A stretch of DNA of 64,000 nt, taken from an uncultured bacterium (GTDB lineage: Bacteria; Myxococcota_A; Polyangia; Polyangiales; Houyiibacteriaceae). Both the position numbers and the translations under genes were made by a program. Under the pieces are notes generated by a model. It did no database searches. It saw nothing but the letters and a program-made list of their open reading frames with translations, and had not been told where the DNA came from. This document shows positions 1-8,273 of the stretch, one piece after another; within the stretch, counting starts at the first letter, position 1; every line of letters begins with the position of its first letter. The stretch is taken from contig CALJDU010000076.1 in assembly GCA_938024995.1 (NCBI GenBank), positions 1 to 64,000 of the forward strand. The letters are read 5' to 3'.

Positions 1-188
1 GCCGGGCCTTGGTAGTTGTTCTGCATCGAGAGCACCGTCTTGGTGCCGTCGCGCATCATCACGACCATGGTCGCGTCGTTGTAGAGCGACTGGTCGGCGC
101 CGCTCACATAGAAGCCGCAGAAGGCGTGAGCAGAGGAGGTCGCGAGACTGAGCGCGAGGACGAGCGAAGGAGTGAGTACGTTCTTCAT
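1..188 (-). CDS. DUF2330-like secreted protein, second tandem copy (N-terminal part only; truncated by window edge)
   Basis: Minus-strand translation MKNVLTPSLVLALSLATSSAHAFCGFYVSGADQSLYNDATMVVMMRDGTKTVLSMQNNYQGPA, near-identical to the N-terminus of the adjacent 185..1777 gene; ATGA overlap with its stop. Confidence 0.85.
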   Translation of the reverse strand, partial: MKNVLTPSLVLALSLATSSAHAFCGFYVSGADQSLYNDATMVVMMRDGTKTVLSMQNNYQGP

Positions 189-1777
189 GAGATTCTCCGG
201 CGGACGATCAACAAAGCGAAGAGCGCGATCGCGGACCCGCCGAGCGCGCCGAGCGGGTCCCCTCCGACCGCGCAACGACTGCACCCTCCTGAGGAGCGCC
301 CTGCGGTTTGCGCTGCGGTCGGTGCTGGCAACGCCGGCGCGGGGGACTGCGCGGTCACGCCGAGCGCCGGCACGTTCTCCTGAACGAAGTTCGCGAGCGG
401 TTGTGCAGCCGGGGCCGCCGCTCCCGCGAGCCGCGGGTTGTTCGCCGCTTGCGTACGGTTGCTCCCGCCGCTCGGCGGTCCGCCCCAGTTGCCGCGACGA
501 GGCTCTTCACACGTCATCTCGCCTTCCCAGGCGTGCAAGATCACGTAGCGACCCTGGAAGTTGTTCGATGAGGACTGCGTCGCTTCGCGCTCCTGAAGCT
601 CACCTTCTCGGTTCGGCGTTCCGCGTCCGCCCACGATCGCGGGCGCCGCACGGAACACCAGATCTTCGCCGAGGTCTTCGCGACCATAGCGATAGTGAAG
701 CCGCGTCAGCACGTATTCGGAACCTCGTCCGAAGAAGGCACCTGGCGCGGGCACATCAGCTTCCGCTTGCCCTCCGGCACCATCGATCACGTCCGCGCCG
801 AGCGTCGCGAGCTCGCCCGGTTGAAGCGGCGTCTGCGGGCACGGATCGCAACTGGTCGCTTGCCAACTGTACTCCGTCACGACGGTGCGCGGGTTCTGCT
901 CCACGACCGCGGAGAAGAGCGACTCATAGAACTCGCCGAAGTTGTCGCGCACGCCGTTGAGCACGCGGATGTTGGTCGGGATGGTGACGTTTTCGTAGTT
1001 GGCGACTTCGTAGCGCTGGTTCTTCGCGAGCACGTGCACGATCACGTCTTGCTTGCCTTGGGCGTTGAGCAGTCCAAGACGAACAGGAAGCGAAAACGTC
1101 TCGCTCTCATAGTGGAAGCGGAGCGGCGAGAGCACCGCGCGGCCGCCCTCGAACGTGACCTTGGTCGGGTCGACCTTGGCGACGAAGAACTTGGTGCCCG
1201 CTTCGACGTAGCCGCGGAGCACGCCCTCGGCGCCGTCCGGGATGTTGTAGTCCTCGGCGCGGAGCCAGGTGTCGAGCCCGGAGCTGTCCTCGGCGCTCAA
1301 GATCACGATGTCGTACTCGCCGACTGAGAACTCGGCCTCGATGGTGACGCCGCCGCCGACCGCGCGCGCGCTCGGTAGAGGCGGCATCGCGGCCGCAGAC
1401 GCCATGTCCATCCCTTCATACTCAGGCTCGACGTAACAAGGGTCCTGCTCCCAGTACTCGACGAGCCGCGGCGCCGCGAGGTTGTCGACGCGCGAGAAGA
1501 TCTCCCGCGGCAAGGTCTTCACGTTCTCTTCCTGCAGTACCACCGGCACCGGCACGATCATCGCGAACGCTTCCGCTGGACCTTGGTAGTTGTTCTGCAT
1601 CGAGAGCACCGTCTTGGTGCCGTCGCGCATCATCACGACCATGGTCGCGTCGTTGTAAAGCGACTGGTCGGCGCCGCTCACGTAGAAGCCACAGAACGCG
1701 TGGGCGACCGGAGCCGTCGCAGAGGAGAGAGTCAGCCCAGCGAACAACACGCCGAGCACCGAGAGAGAGCGCTTCAT
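185..1777 (-). CDS. DUF2330 domain-containing secreted protein with MYXO-CTERM-like tail
   Basis: Signal peptide MKRSLSVLGVLFAGLTLSSATAPVAHA; FCGFYVSGADxSLYNDATMVVMMRDG motif; C-terminus SGGCSRCAVGG..ALFALLIVRRRIS. Track ORF starts upstream at 1819; MKRSL start at 1777 preferred. Confidence 0.85.
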   Translation of the reverse strand: MKRSLSVLGVLFAGLTLSSATAPVAHAFCGFYVSGADQSLYNDATMVVMMRDGTKTVLSMQNNYQGPAEAFAMIVPVPVVLQEENVKTLPREIFSRVDNLAAPRLVEYWEQDPCYVEPEYEGMDMASAAAMPPLPSARAVGGGVTIEAEFSVGEYDIVILSAEDSSGLDTWLRAEDYNIPDGAEGVLRGYVEAGTKFFVAKVDPTKVTFEGGRAVLSPLRFHYESETFSLPVRLGLLNAQGKQDVIVHVLAKNQRYEVANYENVTIPTNIRVLNGVRDNFGEFYESLFSAVVEQNPRTVVTEYSWQATSCDPCPQTPLQPGELATLGADVIDGAGGQAEADVPAPGAFFGRGSEYVLTRLHYRYGREDLGEDLVFRAAPAIVGGRGTPNREGELQEREATQSSSNNFQGRYVILHAWEGEMTCEEPRRGNWGGPPSGGSNRTQAANNPRLAGAAAPAAQPLANFVQENVPALGVTAQSPAPALPAPTAAQTAGRSSGGCSRCAVGGDPLGALGGSAIALFALLIVRRRIS

Positions 1778-1781
1778 CTTT

Positions 1782-1800
1782 GCTCCTTGAAAGAAGGAGC
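1782..1800 (-). promoter_or_regulatory. Hairpin sequestering the Shine-Dalgarno of the DUF2330 gene
   Basis: mRNA-sense GCTCCTT-CTTTC-AAGGAGC-AAAG-ATG; 7-bp perfect stem whose 3' arm is the SD (AAGGAG). Confidence 0.6.
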
Positions 1801-1841
1801 GACTCAGACCACCCCCCAATCTGAAATCTTGGGTGGGAGTC
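1801..1841 (-). terminator. Large stem-loop between lipoprotein gene and DUF2330 gene (terminator or attenuator)
   Basis: mRNA-sense GACTC-CCACCCAA-gatttcaga-TTGGGGGGTGG-TCT-GAGTC; paired arms with small bulges, no long U tract. Confidence 0.45.
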
Positions 1842-1943
1842 TACCTCACGGGTCGAGTCGAGCGTCAACGCGTGCGCAACGCAGGAAGCCGGCGAGCGGG
1901 ATTCGAGGATCTCCATCGCGCCACGAGCCAGACGTTGCCGCCG

Positions 1944-2840
1944 TCAGCCGGTGCGCAGGCAGTTGTCGAGCTGGTACTCGACGGGAGTGCATGTGCCCGC
2001 GACGATCTGGCGACGGATCGCCTGAAAGCGTTCCCCGACGACCGCCAGACCTAAGCCTTCACACGTTTCGGGGATCGCCTGGCTTCCACTGGTGAACCCA
2101 CCGGTTACGCACTCTGCGGCCTCCGGGTTTGTCGGCTGAAAGTCCTCGAAGCGCGCCACGCCGTCGACGATGTCCGTGATCAACACGCTCCCGCCAACGT
2201 CTTGATAGACGCAGCCCTCACCGCTCAAGGGGAGCTCGGCGCAGACGCCTTCTTCTGTGTTGGTCACCTTGATCCGGACCGATCCGGCCGCGACGAAGTC
2301 CTCTCCGCGCGCCGTGACGTCGACCGTCAGGTAGCCGTCGAGCTCGTCCCAGGCGAGCTGGTTGAGAAACGGACCGCTCACGAACGCCCCTTCGAAGGGC
2401 AGCATCGGGACACGGTCGGTCATCCCTGGGAAGTCCGCGAACATCGCGTAGTCGGCCTCGTGATCGGGATGTGGATCGTTGTTCAACGCGATCTCGAGGC
2501 ACCCGCCGCCAACGCTGCTCGGCAAACGCACGACCGGCTGGATCATCGTCCCGCCTTGGAAGCCCCAGACCCATCCCACCTCTTGGTCTTCGGTGAAGGC
2601 GTTGAAGGTGCCTCCGGTGAGGTCCCCGATCTCGAGCGTGACGGTCGGCGGTCCATCGCTCCCGCGGAACTCGCGACAGTCGGGCGGCTCGTACTCGCTC
2701 GTGTCCAGCGACGCGTCGCTCGCGTCCGCGTTGGTGTCCGTCATGTCCGCGTCGACCGTCGCGGTGTCGTCGTCCCCGCACGCCCCCAACGCGAACACTG
2801 TCAGGCTGAGCATGAACGCGAACTTGGTTTGTACGGCCAT
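1944..2840 (-). CDS. Lipoprotein of unknown function (CGDDD class)
   Basis: MAVQTKFAFMLSLTVFALGACGDDD lipobox followed by Asp/Thr/Ala-rich linker. Confidence 0.8.
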   Translation of the reverse strand: MAVQTKFAFMLSLTVFALGACGDDDTATVDADMTDTNADASDASLDTSEYEPPDCREFRGSDGPPTVTLEIGDLTGGTFNAFTEDQEVGWVWGFQGGTMIQPVVRLPSSVGGGCLEIALNNDPHPDHEADYAMFADFPGMTDRVPMLPFEGAFVSGPFLNQLAWDELDGYLTVDVTARGEDFVAAGSVRIKVTNTEEGVCAELPLSGEGCVYQDVGGSVLITDIVDGVARFEDFQPTNPEAAECVTGGFTSGSQAIPETCEGLGLAVVGERFQAIRRQIVAGTCTPVEYQLDNCLRTG

Positions 2841-3047
2841 GCGCCGAAGGGTGCCAAAACTCCACATGCTTGGGTGTGATTGCAGGCTTGGTGCCACCTT
2901 CAGTTCGCGTTTTCCAACGGGGCGCATTGGTCCGTCGAGAGTGACTAATCGTTCACACTTTGGATTCCAGATCTTCGACTTTTGCGAAAAGCGAAGTGAT
3001 TTCAGCGCTGGATATCACTGGTACGGACGGTGCTAGGTCCCCGCCCC

Positions 3048-4031
3048 ATGAACACGCTGAAGAGTCTGACGTTCGTTTCGCTTCTCGCGGTGACCGCTTG
3101 TGGTCCGCGGATCACGGTCAACCTCCCGCCCACCACCTCGACCCAGGTCACGCCCGTCGCACCGCTCTGCGGTCTCGCGCTCGGGGAGGTCACGCCTTGG
3201 AACCACTCTGTGCGCGCCGGCTTCGCGACAGAGATGGGCGGCGCGCACCACAGCTCGCAAGGCTCGATCGCGATCGCAAACGAAGCGTACGTGGTCGAAG
3301 GCAAGTTCGCGTACGGCGCGGTGAGTAAAGATCTCGAAGGCGAACACATCCGCGCGTTCTTGCGCACCGGCGAGTGCAGCTATGAGGAGGTCGGGTTCGG
3401 GACGACGGATAGCGACGGTCGCGTGTCGATCGAAATGGAACCGCGTGATCCCGGGACCTACGAATACGTGCTCGTCGTCGCCGGCGATCACACGATCGCG
3501 CGGAGCACCGCGACCTTGCTTGCCCGCGGTGCGCAGATCGCGGTCTTCGACATCGACGGAACGCTGACGACCGATGACGGCGAGGTCTTCGAAGAGGTGC
3601 TCTTGAACGGCACACCCGAGATGCACGACGGCGCAGTCGGCGTGGTCGAACACTATGTCGCCAATGGCGTGCAGCCGATCTACGTGACGGGCCGGACCTA
3701 CCACCTGACCGGTAAGACGCTCGCTTGGCTCGAAGGCCGCGGCTTCCCCGCCGGTTCCCTGCACACGACCGACAGCATCGGCGACGCGTTGCCGGGCGAT
3801 GAGGTCGAGGCCTACAAGCTCGCGTTCTTGGAGAGCCTCAAGGCGCTCGACCTCGAGATCGTTGCCGCCTACGGCAACGCCTCAAGCGACGTGTGTGCCT
3901 ACGCGCGAGCGGGCGTGGCATCTGACGCGACGTTCATCATCGGCGAGAACGCCGGGACCGCGTGCGAAGGCTTCGATGCGTCACAACCCGTGATGAGCTA
4001 CCCAACGCACCTCGAGGGACTCACGCGATGA
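3048..4031 (+). CDS. Lipoprotein with C-terminal HAD/LNS2-like phosphatase domain
   Basis: Lipobox LLAVTACGPR; AVFDIDGTLTTDDGEVF (HAD motif I); later PIYVTGRTY and TTDSIGDALPGDEVEAYKL..LEIVAAYGNASSDVCAYARAG. Confidence 0.75.
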   Translation: MNTLKSLTFVSLLAVTACGPRITVNLPPTTSTQVTPVAPLCGLALGEVTPWNHSVRAGFATEMGGAHHSSQGSIAIANEAYVVEGKFAYGAVSKDLEGEHIRAFLRTGECSYEEVGFGTTDSDGRVSIEMEPRDPGTYEYVLVVAGDHTIARSTATLLARGAQIAVFDIDGTLTTDDGEVFEEVLLNGTPEMHDGAVGVVEHYVANGVQPIYVTGRTYHLTGKTLAWLEGRGFPAGSLHTTDSIGDALPGDEVEAYKLAFLESLKALDLEIVAAYGNASSDVCAYARAGVASDATFIIGENAGTACEGFDASQPVMSYPTHLEGLTR

Positions 4032-4597
4032 ACCCGTCCATCACTCTGGCTTTGGATGGAGCTTCTAACTTGGCATTTCACGACACACAGCCCGGGTCCG
4101 CGATCACGCGAACCGTCGGGCTCGTCGCCGTCGTCTTCTTTGCTCTGATCCTCGCGACGCCCGAGAGCGCGCTCGCCTGGAGCTCGGGACCGCGATCGTC
4201 TGGCTCAAGTCGATCGAGCTCGAGCTCCGGGATCGATGACGACATCAAGCTGTACCTCGTCCTCGCGGCGATCCCGCTCCTCGTCACCGTCGGCGGGATC
4301 GTGGTGGACCGGGACCTCATCCAAGGAAGGTTCGGAACGTCCGAAGGCGTCAACTACGGTTTCAGCATCGCCAACCTCATGCTCGGCGCGGGTGTGTTGG
4401 GCTACGGGATCAAGCAACGGGAGCCGCTCTTCATCCTGCTCGGGGCGTTGCCCTTCGTGGTCGGCCTGATCGGACTGATCGCGACGCCGATACGGGAGGC
4501 GCAACGACGAGATCGCGAAGACCCTGGAGACATCACAGCGCCGTTGCGATCGGGTTCGCGCGCGGGTCTCGGTTGGACCTTCGCGCTTGGGTCCTGA
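4028..4597 (+). CDS. Predicted membrane protein, Ser-rich linker
   Basis: ATGA overlap with upstream gene; SSGPRSSGSSRSSSSSG linker then 3-4 TM segments. Upstream ATG in track (3962) lies inside the previous gene. Confidence 0.65.
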   Translation: MNPSITLALDGASNLAFHDTQPGSAITRTVGLVAVVFFALILATPESALAWSSGPRSSGSSRSSSSSGIDDDIKLYLVLAAIPLLVTVGGIVVDRDLIQGRFGTSEGVNYGFSIANLMLGAGVLGYGIKQREPLFILLGALPFVVGLIGLIATPIREAQRRDREDPGDITAPLRSGSRAGLGWTFALGS

Positions 4598-4613
4598 GCT
4601 CTTTGGTCGAGGA

Positions 4614-4697
4614 GTTCAGAGAAGCCCCGCTCAGAAGCCCAGCTCAGAAGCCCAGCTCTCAAGCCCCGTTCAGAAGCCCCGCTCAGAAGCCCAGCTC
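4614..4697. repeat. Short tandem repeat (~13 bp, TCAGAAGCCCMGC, about 6 imperfect copies)
   Basis: Read directly: ...TCAGAGAAGCCCCGC TCAGAAGCCCAGC TCAGAAGCCCAGCTC TCAAGCCCCGT TCAGAAGCCCCGC TCAGAAGCCCAGC TCAATG. Confidence 0.85.
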
Positions 4698-5147
4698 AAT
4701 GCCCTCGTCAGACAACCGCTTACGCGCGGCCTCCGCTTTGATCGCGGGCTTGATCGCGAACGCGCAGAAGAGCGTCGCGAGCATCAAGGTGGCGGGCGCC
4801 AAGAAGGCGAGGCACGAGATGATTCCGCGGCTGAATCCGTAAATGGCCCACGCGAGCAGCAGCACAACCGAGACCCCAGCCACCGCGGCGCTCGCGAGCG
4901 TCGCGATCCGGCGCGCGCGGTAGAGACGCGTCGCGAGGAGGATCAGCGTCACACCAACGATGATCCACACGTAGGGAATCGCGTTCATCGCGGCGACCCG
5001 AAAGTTGAGCTCGAGGAGCTGCGCGCCGAGCAGCGCGGTGAGCAATCCGCCGATCGCGGTGATCGCCGAAGCGCCGCGGTTGAGCGAAGTACCGTTGACG
5101 ATCAAGGCGTCTTCTTCCGCCGCCGGAAGCGCTTCGTTCCCCTCCAT
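4683..5147 (-). CDS. Small predicted membrane protein (154 aa)
   Basis: Four hydrophobic segments; its stop and last codons are the last repeat unit. Confidence 0.65.
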   Translation of the reverse strand: MEGNEALPAAEEDALIVNGTSLNRGASAITAIGGLLTALLGAQLLELNFRVAAMNAIPYVWIIVGVTLILLATRLYRARRIATLASAAVAGVSVVLLLAWAIYGFSRGIISCLAFLAPATLMLATLFCAFAIKPAIKAEAARKRLSDEGIELGF

Positions 5148-5229
5148 GCATCGTCGGTATCACGTCGCGTCCGCTGCGAGCAACGCGACACGGGTTGTGG
5201 TTCCGCAGAACTTGCGGCAACACCAGCCC

Positions 5230-7077
5230 ATGCTCACGTCGCGCGCGAAATGGGTGCTCTTCGAAATCGCGATCGCGGGCGGTGAGCGATCGGCTCGGGC
5301 GATGGCGCAAGCTAAGATCGATCCGCTTCTTCGGGCGGCCGTTCGAAAGCGCGTCGCGGTCATGTACGCGGACGGCGAGAGCCTGACCCGCGTGAGCGAT
5401 GTCGCGCACGTCGCGAAGCTCGCTTGGCTGCACGCGGAACAGGCGCCGGTGATTGATCCAGACGACGTCGCGGCGGTCTCGACGCTCTTCGCCGACCAGG
5501 CCCCGCGCGCCAAAGAGCCTCCCGCGCGCGCCCCGTCGCTCGCCCTGGGCGCCGTGGTGATCGCGAGCTCGCTGATGCTCTCCGGTGCGTTGGTCTGGTC
5601 GCTGTGGCCCAAGCGCGACCTGCACCCGCGCGCGGAGCGAACGGAAGCGGCGTTTGTGGAAGGCGGCCGACCGGAAGAGAGCGGCGCCGCGGTCCGCGCG
5701 ATCTTCACCGACGCGCTCCCGCTCTGGGTCGCGGCGCTCCAAGGTCGAGGCGATCTGGACGCGGCGCGTGAGGCGCTGATGCAGGAGAGCGAGCGCGCCC
5801 TGGGAGCGGAGATCACCAGCTACCTCCGCGCGGTCGTTGCGCAGTCCGAAGAACAAGTCCGGACGCGTCTCCTCGCGGCACAGAGTCACCTCGCCGCGGT
5901 CGAAGCGTTCAACGCCTCTTTGCGACGCGCGGGCATCGGCTACTACGTGGACGCCGAGGTCTACGGACAGCACGGCGCCACGAACGCGATCCGGTTTTCG
6001 CTCGCGTCGTTCGAGGTACTGGAGGTCACGCCCTACGAAGCGCTGGGCGATACGGAAGCGGGCGAGGAGAGCGAGACCGTTCGCGCGCTGGTCATCCGCC
6101 GCGTCGACCCCCACGGTCAGCCGCTCGGGCTGCTCGGCTTCACGCGGCCCTACATCACGGACGCGCTCGTTTTGGAGGAACGCATCGAGGAGTTCTTGGT
6201 GGACCCGGTGCTTCCCTCCGCGGCGCCGAACGCGCGCCTCTCGTTGTTTGACGAAGACACGCGGGAGGCGCCGTACGCGGTCGCGGTCGAAACGGTCGCG
6301 GCAGAAGATGTGCGCAACGAGCTCGCGCGCCTGGCGCTCGGCGTGAACGAATTGCGCGCGCTAGCGGAACCGCTTCAAACGCGGCTTGAGCTGGTCCGCG
6401 GTTGGAAGACGACGCTCGCGCGAACCGGCACGACCATTGTGCTGCCCGGCGCGTACGACATGGACGTCTCGCGGTACGCGGGTCTGCGAGGTCAGGTGCT
6501 CAACGGGGAGTGGGCCGCGTTTGAGCGCGCTCAAGACGCGCTTGATCAAGACGCCGTTCGCGCGACCTACGCGACCCTCGCGCGCGCCTATCGACGATCG
6601 ATCGAGCAGCACGAGGTGCAGCATCGCCTCGACTTCATACGTGGGCCCCTCCCGATGCCCGAGGCGCTCGTGACGCTCACGGGGCCACGGATGCGGGGCC
6701 AAGCGGGCGACCAGCAGGAGAACAAGCGCGCGATCACCGCGGTTCGCGAGCTGAGCGCGTACCTGAGCGAGCTCGCGCGGTCTCGCACGCTCACGAAGCT
6801 CAACCTCGTGCATCTCGTGCGCTTCGCGCTTCACCCCACCCAACACGGGAGCCCGGAAATGGCCGCCGCGCTGGTGATCTTCCAAGCGCTCGCGAAGGAG
6901 CTGGGGAGCGAGCCCAGCGCGTTTGTGGTCGCGCATCAGATCGATCGCGAAGCGGTCGCCGCGGCCTTTATGGCGATCCGAGAAAACGAGGCCGAGGAGA
7001 TTCGGGCCGCGGCAAACCGCGTCTACGCGTCGCTCTTCTCCCGTGAGCTGAGACCGCTCCGCCTCGTCGCGCGATAG
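5230..7077 (+). CDS. Single-TM protein with HExxH (HEVQH) motif; possible metallopeptidase-like protein
   Basis: N-terminal soluble part, TM SLALGAVVIASSLMLSGALVWSLW, then long domain with RSIEQHEVQHRLDF. Start at 5230 uncertain (5146 also possible). Confidence 0.65.
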   Translation: MLTSRAKWVLFEIAIAGGERSARAMAQAKIDPLLRAAVRKRVAVMYADGESLTRVSDVAHVAKLAWLHAEQAPVIDPDDVAAVSTLFADQAPRAKEPPARAPSLALGAVVIASSLMLSGALVWSLWPKRDLHPRAERTEAAFVEGGRPEESGAAVRAIFTDALPLWVAALQGRGDLDAAREALMQESERALGAEITSYLRAVVAQSEEQVRTRLLAAQSHLAAVEAFNASLRRAGIGYYVDAEVYGQHGATNAIRFSLASFEVLEVTPYEALGDTEAGEESETVRALVIRRVDPHGQPLGLLGFTRPYITDALVLEERIEEFLVDPVLPSAAPNARLSLFDEDTREAPYAVAVETVAAEDVRNELARLALGVNELRALAEPLQTRLELVRGWKTTLARTGTTIVLPGAYDMDVSRYAGLRGQVLNGEWAAFERAQDALDQDAVRATYATLARAYRRSIEQHEVQHRLDFIRGPLPMPEALVTLTGPRMRGQAGDQQENKRAITAVRELSAYLSELARSRTLTKLNLVHLVRFALHPTQHGSPEMAAALVIFQALAKELGSEPSAFVVAHQIDREAVAAAFMAIRENEAEEIRAAANRVYASLFSRELRPLRLVAR

Positions 7078-7121
7078 AGGTCGACGCGGGTGCGCGCAAG
7101 TGGTGCGCGCGGCTGGTTCAA

Positions 7122-7190
7122 GCGCGGCTTGTTCGGGCGCGGCTTTGTGGGGAGGCGCGGCTTTGTTGGGACGCGCGGCTTTGTTGGGAG
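7122..7190. repeat. Imperfect ~18-bp tandem repeat GCGCGGCTTTGTTGGGAS (about 4 copies)
   Basis: Read directly in the intergenic region after 7077. Confidence 0.8.
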
Positions 7191-7278
7191 GTGCGCGGTC
7201 CCTTTTGGACGTTTCTCTTCCGTATTCTTGTTCGCGCGAGTTGACGCCTTCGCCCCGTGACCCTCGCCCCTCGGTGGG

Positions 7279-7455
7279 ATGAAGAAGTCAGACCTTCCAA
7301 CGAAAACATGCCCGGTCTGTGACCGACCGTTCGCGTGGCGTAGGAAGTGGAAGAACGTCTGGCCGGACGTGATCTATTGCTCTGAGCGGTGTCGACGCTC
7401 GAAGCGAACACTTCCTCGAAGGACACCCACGAAGGACACCCACGAAGGACCCTGA
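7279..7455 (+). CDS. DUF2256 family small zinc-ribbon protein (58 aa; not in supplied ORF track)
   Basis: MKKSDLPTKTCPVCDRPFAWRRKWKNVWPDVIYCSERCRRSKRTLPRRTPTKDTHEGP*; CPVC..RPFAWRRKW..W..V.YCSERCRR matches the DUF2256 pattern. Confidence 0.85.
   Translation: MKKSDLPTKTCPVCDRPFAWRRKWKNVWPDVIYCSERCRRSKRTLPRRTPTKDTHEGP
7422..7453. repeat. 13-bp tandem repeat ACGAAGGACACCC (2-3 copies) at 3' end of DUF2256 gene
   Basis: tCGAAGGACACCCACGAAGGACACCCACGAAGGACCC read directly. Confidence 0.75.
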
Positions 7456-7616
7456 GCTCACTGTTTCACGGTGCGCGAGTGTCGGAAGAGCCGTTCCTCG
7501 TAGCGTCGAACGTCGTGCGACGATCACCAACAGCATGGCGTTCGCTCGGCTTCCAAGGCACGTCCGTCTTGGCCAGTCTGCTCGCGCGCGTTAGCGTTCC
7601 GGGAAGGGGAGGCTTG

Positions 7617-8270
7617 ATGAAGCACTGGTTGATCATGATCGCGGTTATCGCCGCACTCGGATGTGGCGATGACGACAGTGGCGGCGACGCTGGAACGGAC
7701 ACCGGCACGGGGATGGATACGGGCGGCGCTGACACCAGCGGTACCGACACTGGCAGCGGTGCGTTGACCGCGTGCGAAGGCGAGCAGCTCTACTTGCGCG
7801 TGACGGCCAACGACGGCGACCGCGACTATGTCATCAGCGCAAACGAAGCGGACACAGCGGGCTTCTCGGTTTCGGGAACGGACATCTTTACGCTCAACAT
7901 CATCTACGCGGACCCGCTCGACGAGTTCCGCACGGCCGCGATGTCCTTGAGCCACGAGATGGGCGATCCGCCAAGCGCGGGCGAGACCTCCTCGCTCAAC
8001 GGTTCCGGCACGCTCGGCCTGGGTGATGAAGACGGCGCGACGACGATCTCGATGAACTGTCGTTTCGAGCCGATCGGGAGCGCCGGGAGCGCGACCATCG
8101 ACGAGGTCGCCTACACCGAACCCGATGCGCTGGGAGCCTCCAACACATCGATCATTCGTGGCTCGATGACGTTGACCGGAGAGTGCGCGGTCAGCCGCGA
8201 AGCGATGCCCGCGGAGCTCGAGGAGATCACGATGAACATCGAGTTCTGTCTCGACGGGCAGAAGTTGTAG
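7617..8270 (+). CDS. Lipoprotein of unknown function (CGDDD class)
   Basis: MKHWLIMIAVIAALGCGDDDSGGDAGTDTGTGMDTGGADTSG; ATG at 7617 preferred over track start 7389. Confidence 0.8.
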   Translation: MKHWLIMIAVIAALGCGDDDSGGDAGTDTGTGMDTGGADTSGTDTGSGALTACEGEQLYLRVTANDGDRDYVISANEADTAGFSVSGTDIFTLNIIYADPLDEFRTAAMSLSHEMGDPPSAGETSSLNGSGTLGLGDEDGATTISMNCRFEPIGSAGSATIDEVAYTEPDALGASNTSIIRGSMTLTGECAVSREAMPAELEEITMNIEFCLDGQKL

Positions 8271-8273
8271 CCG

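Noticed and set aside
4720-6114. 464-aa minus-strand ORF
   Set aside because: Shadow of the HEVQH membrane-protein gene, Arg-rich with no recognisable domains.
7100-7282. 60-aa ORF across the 18-bp tandem repeat
   Set aside because: Composition is just repeat translation (AALLGRAALLGG); no start context or family.
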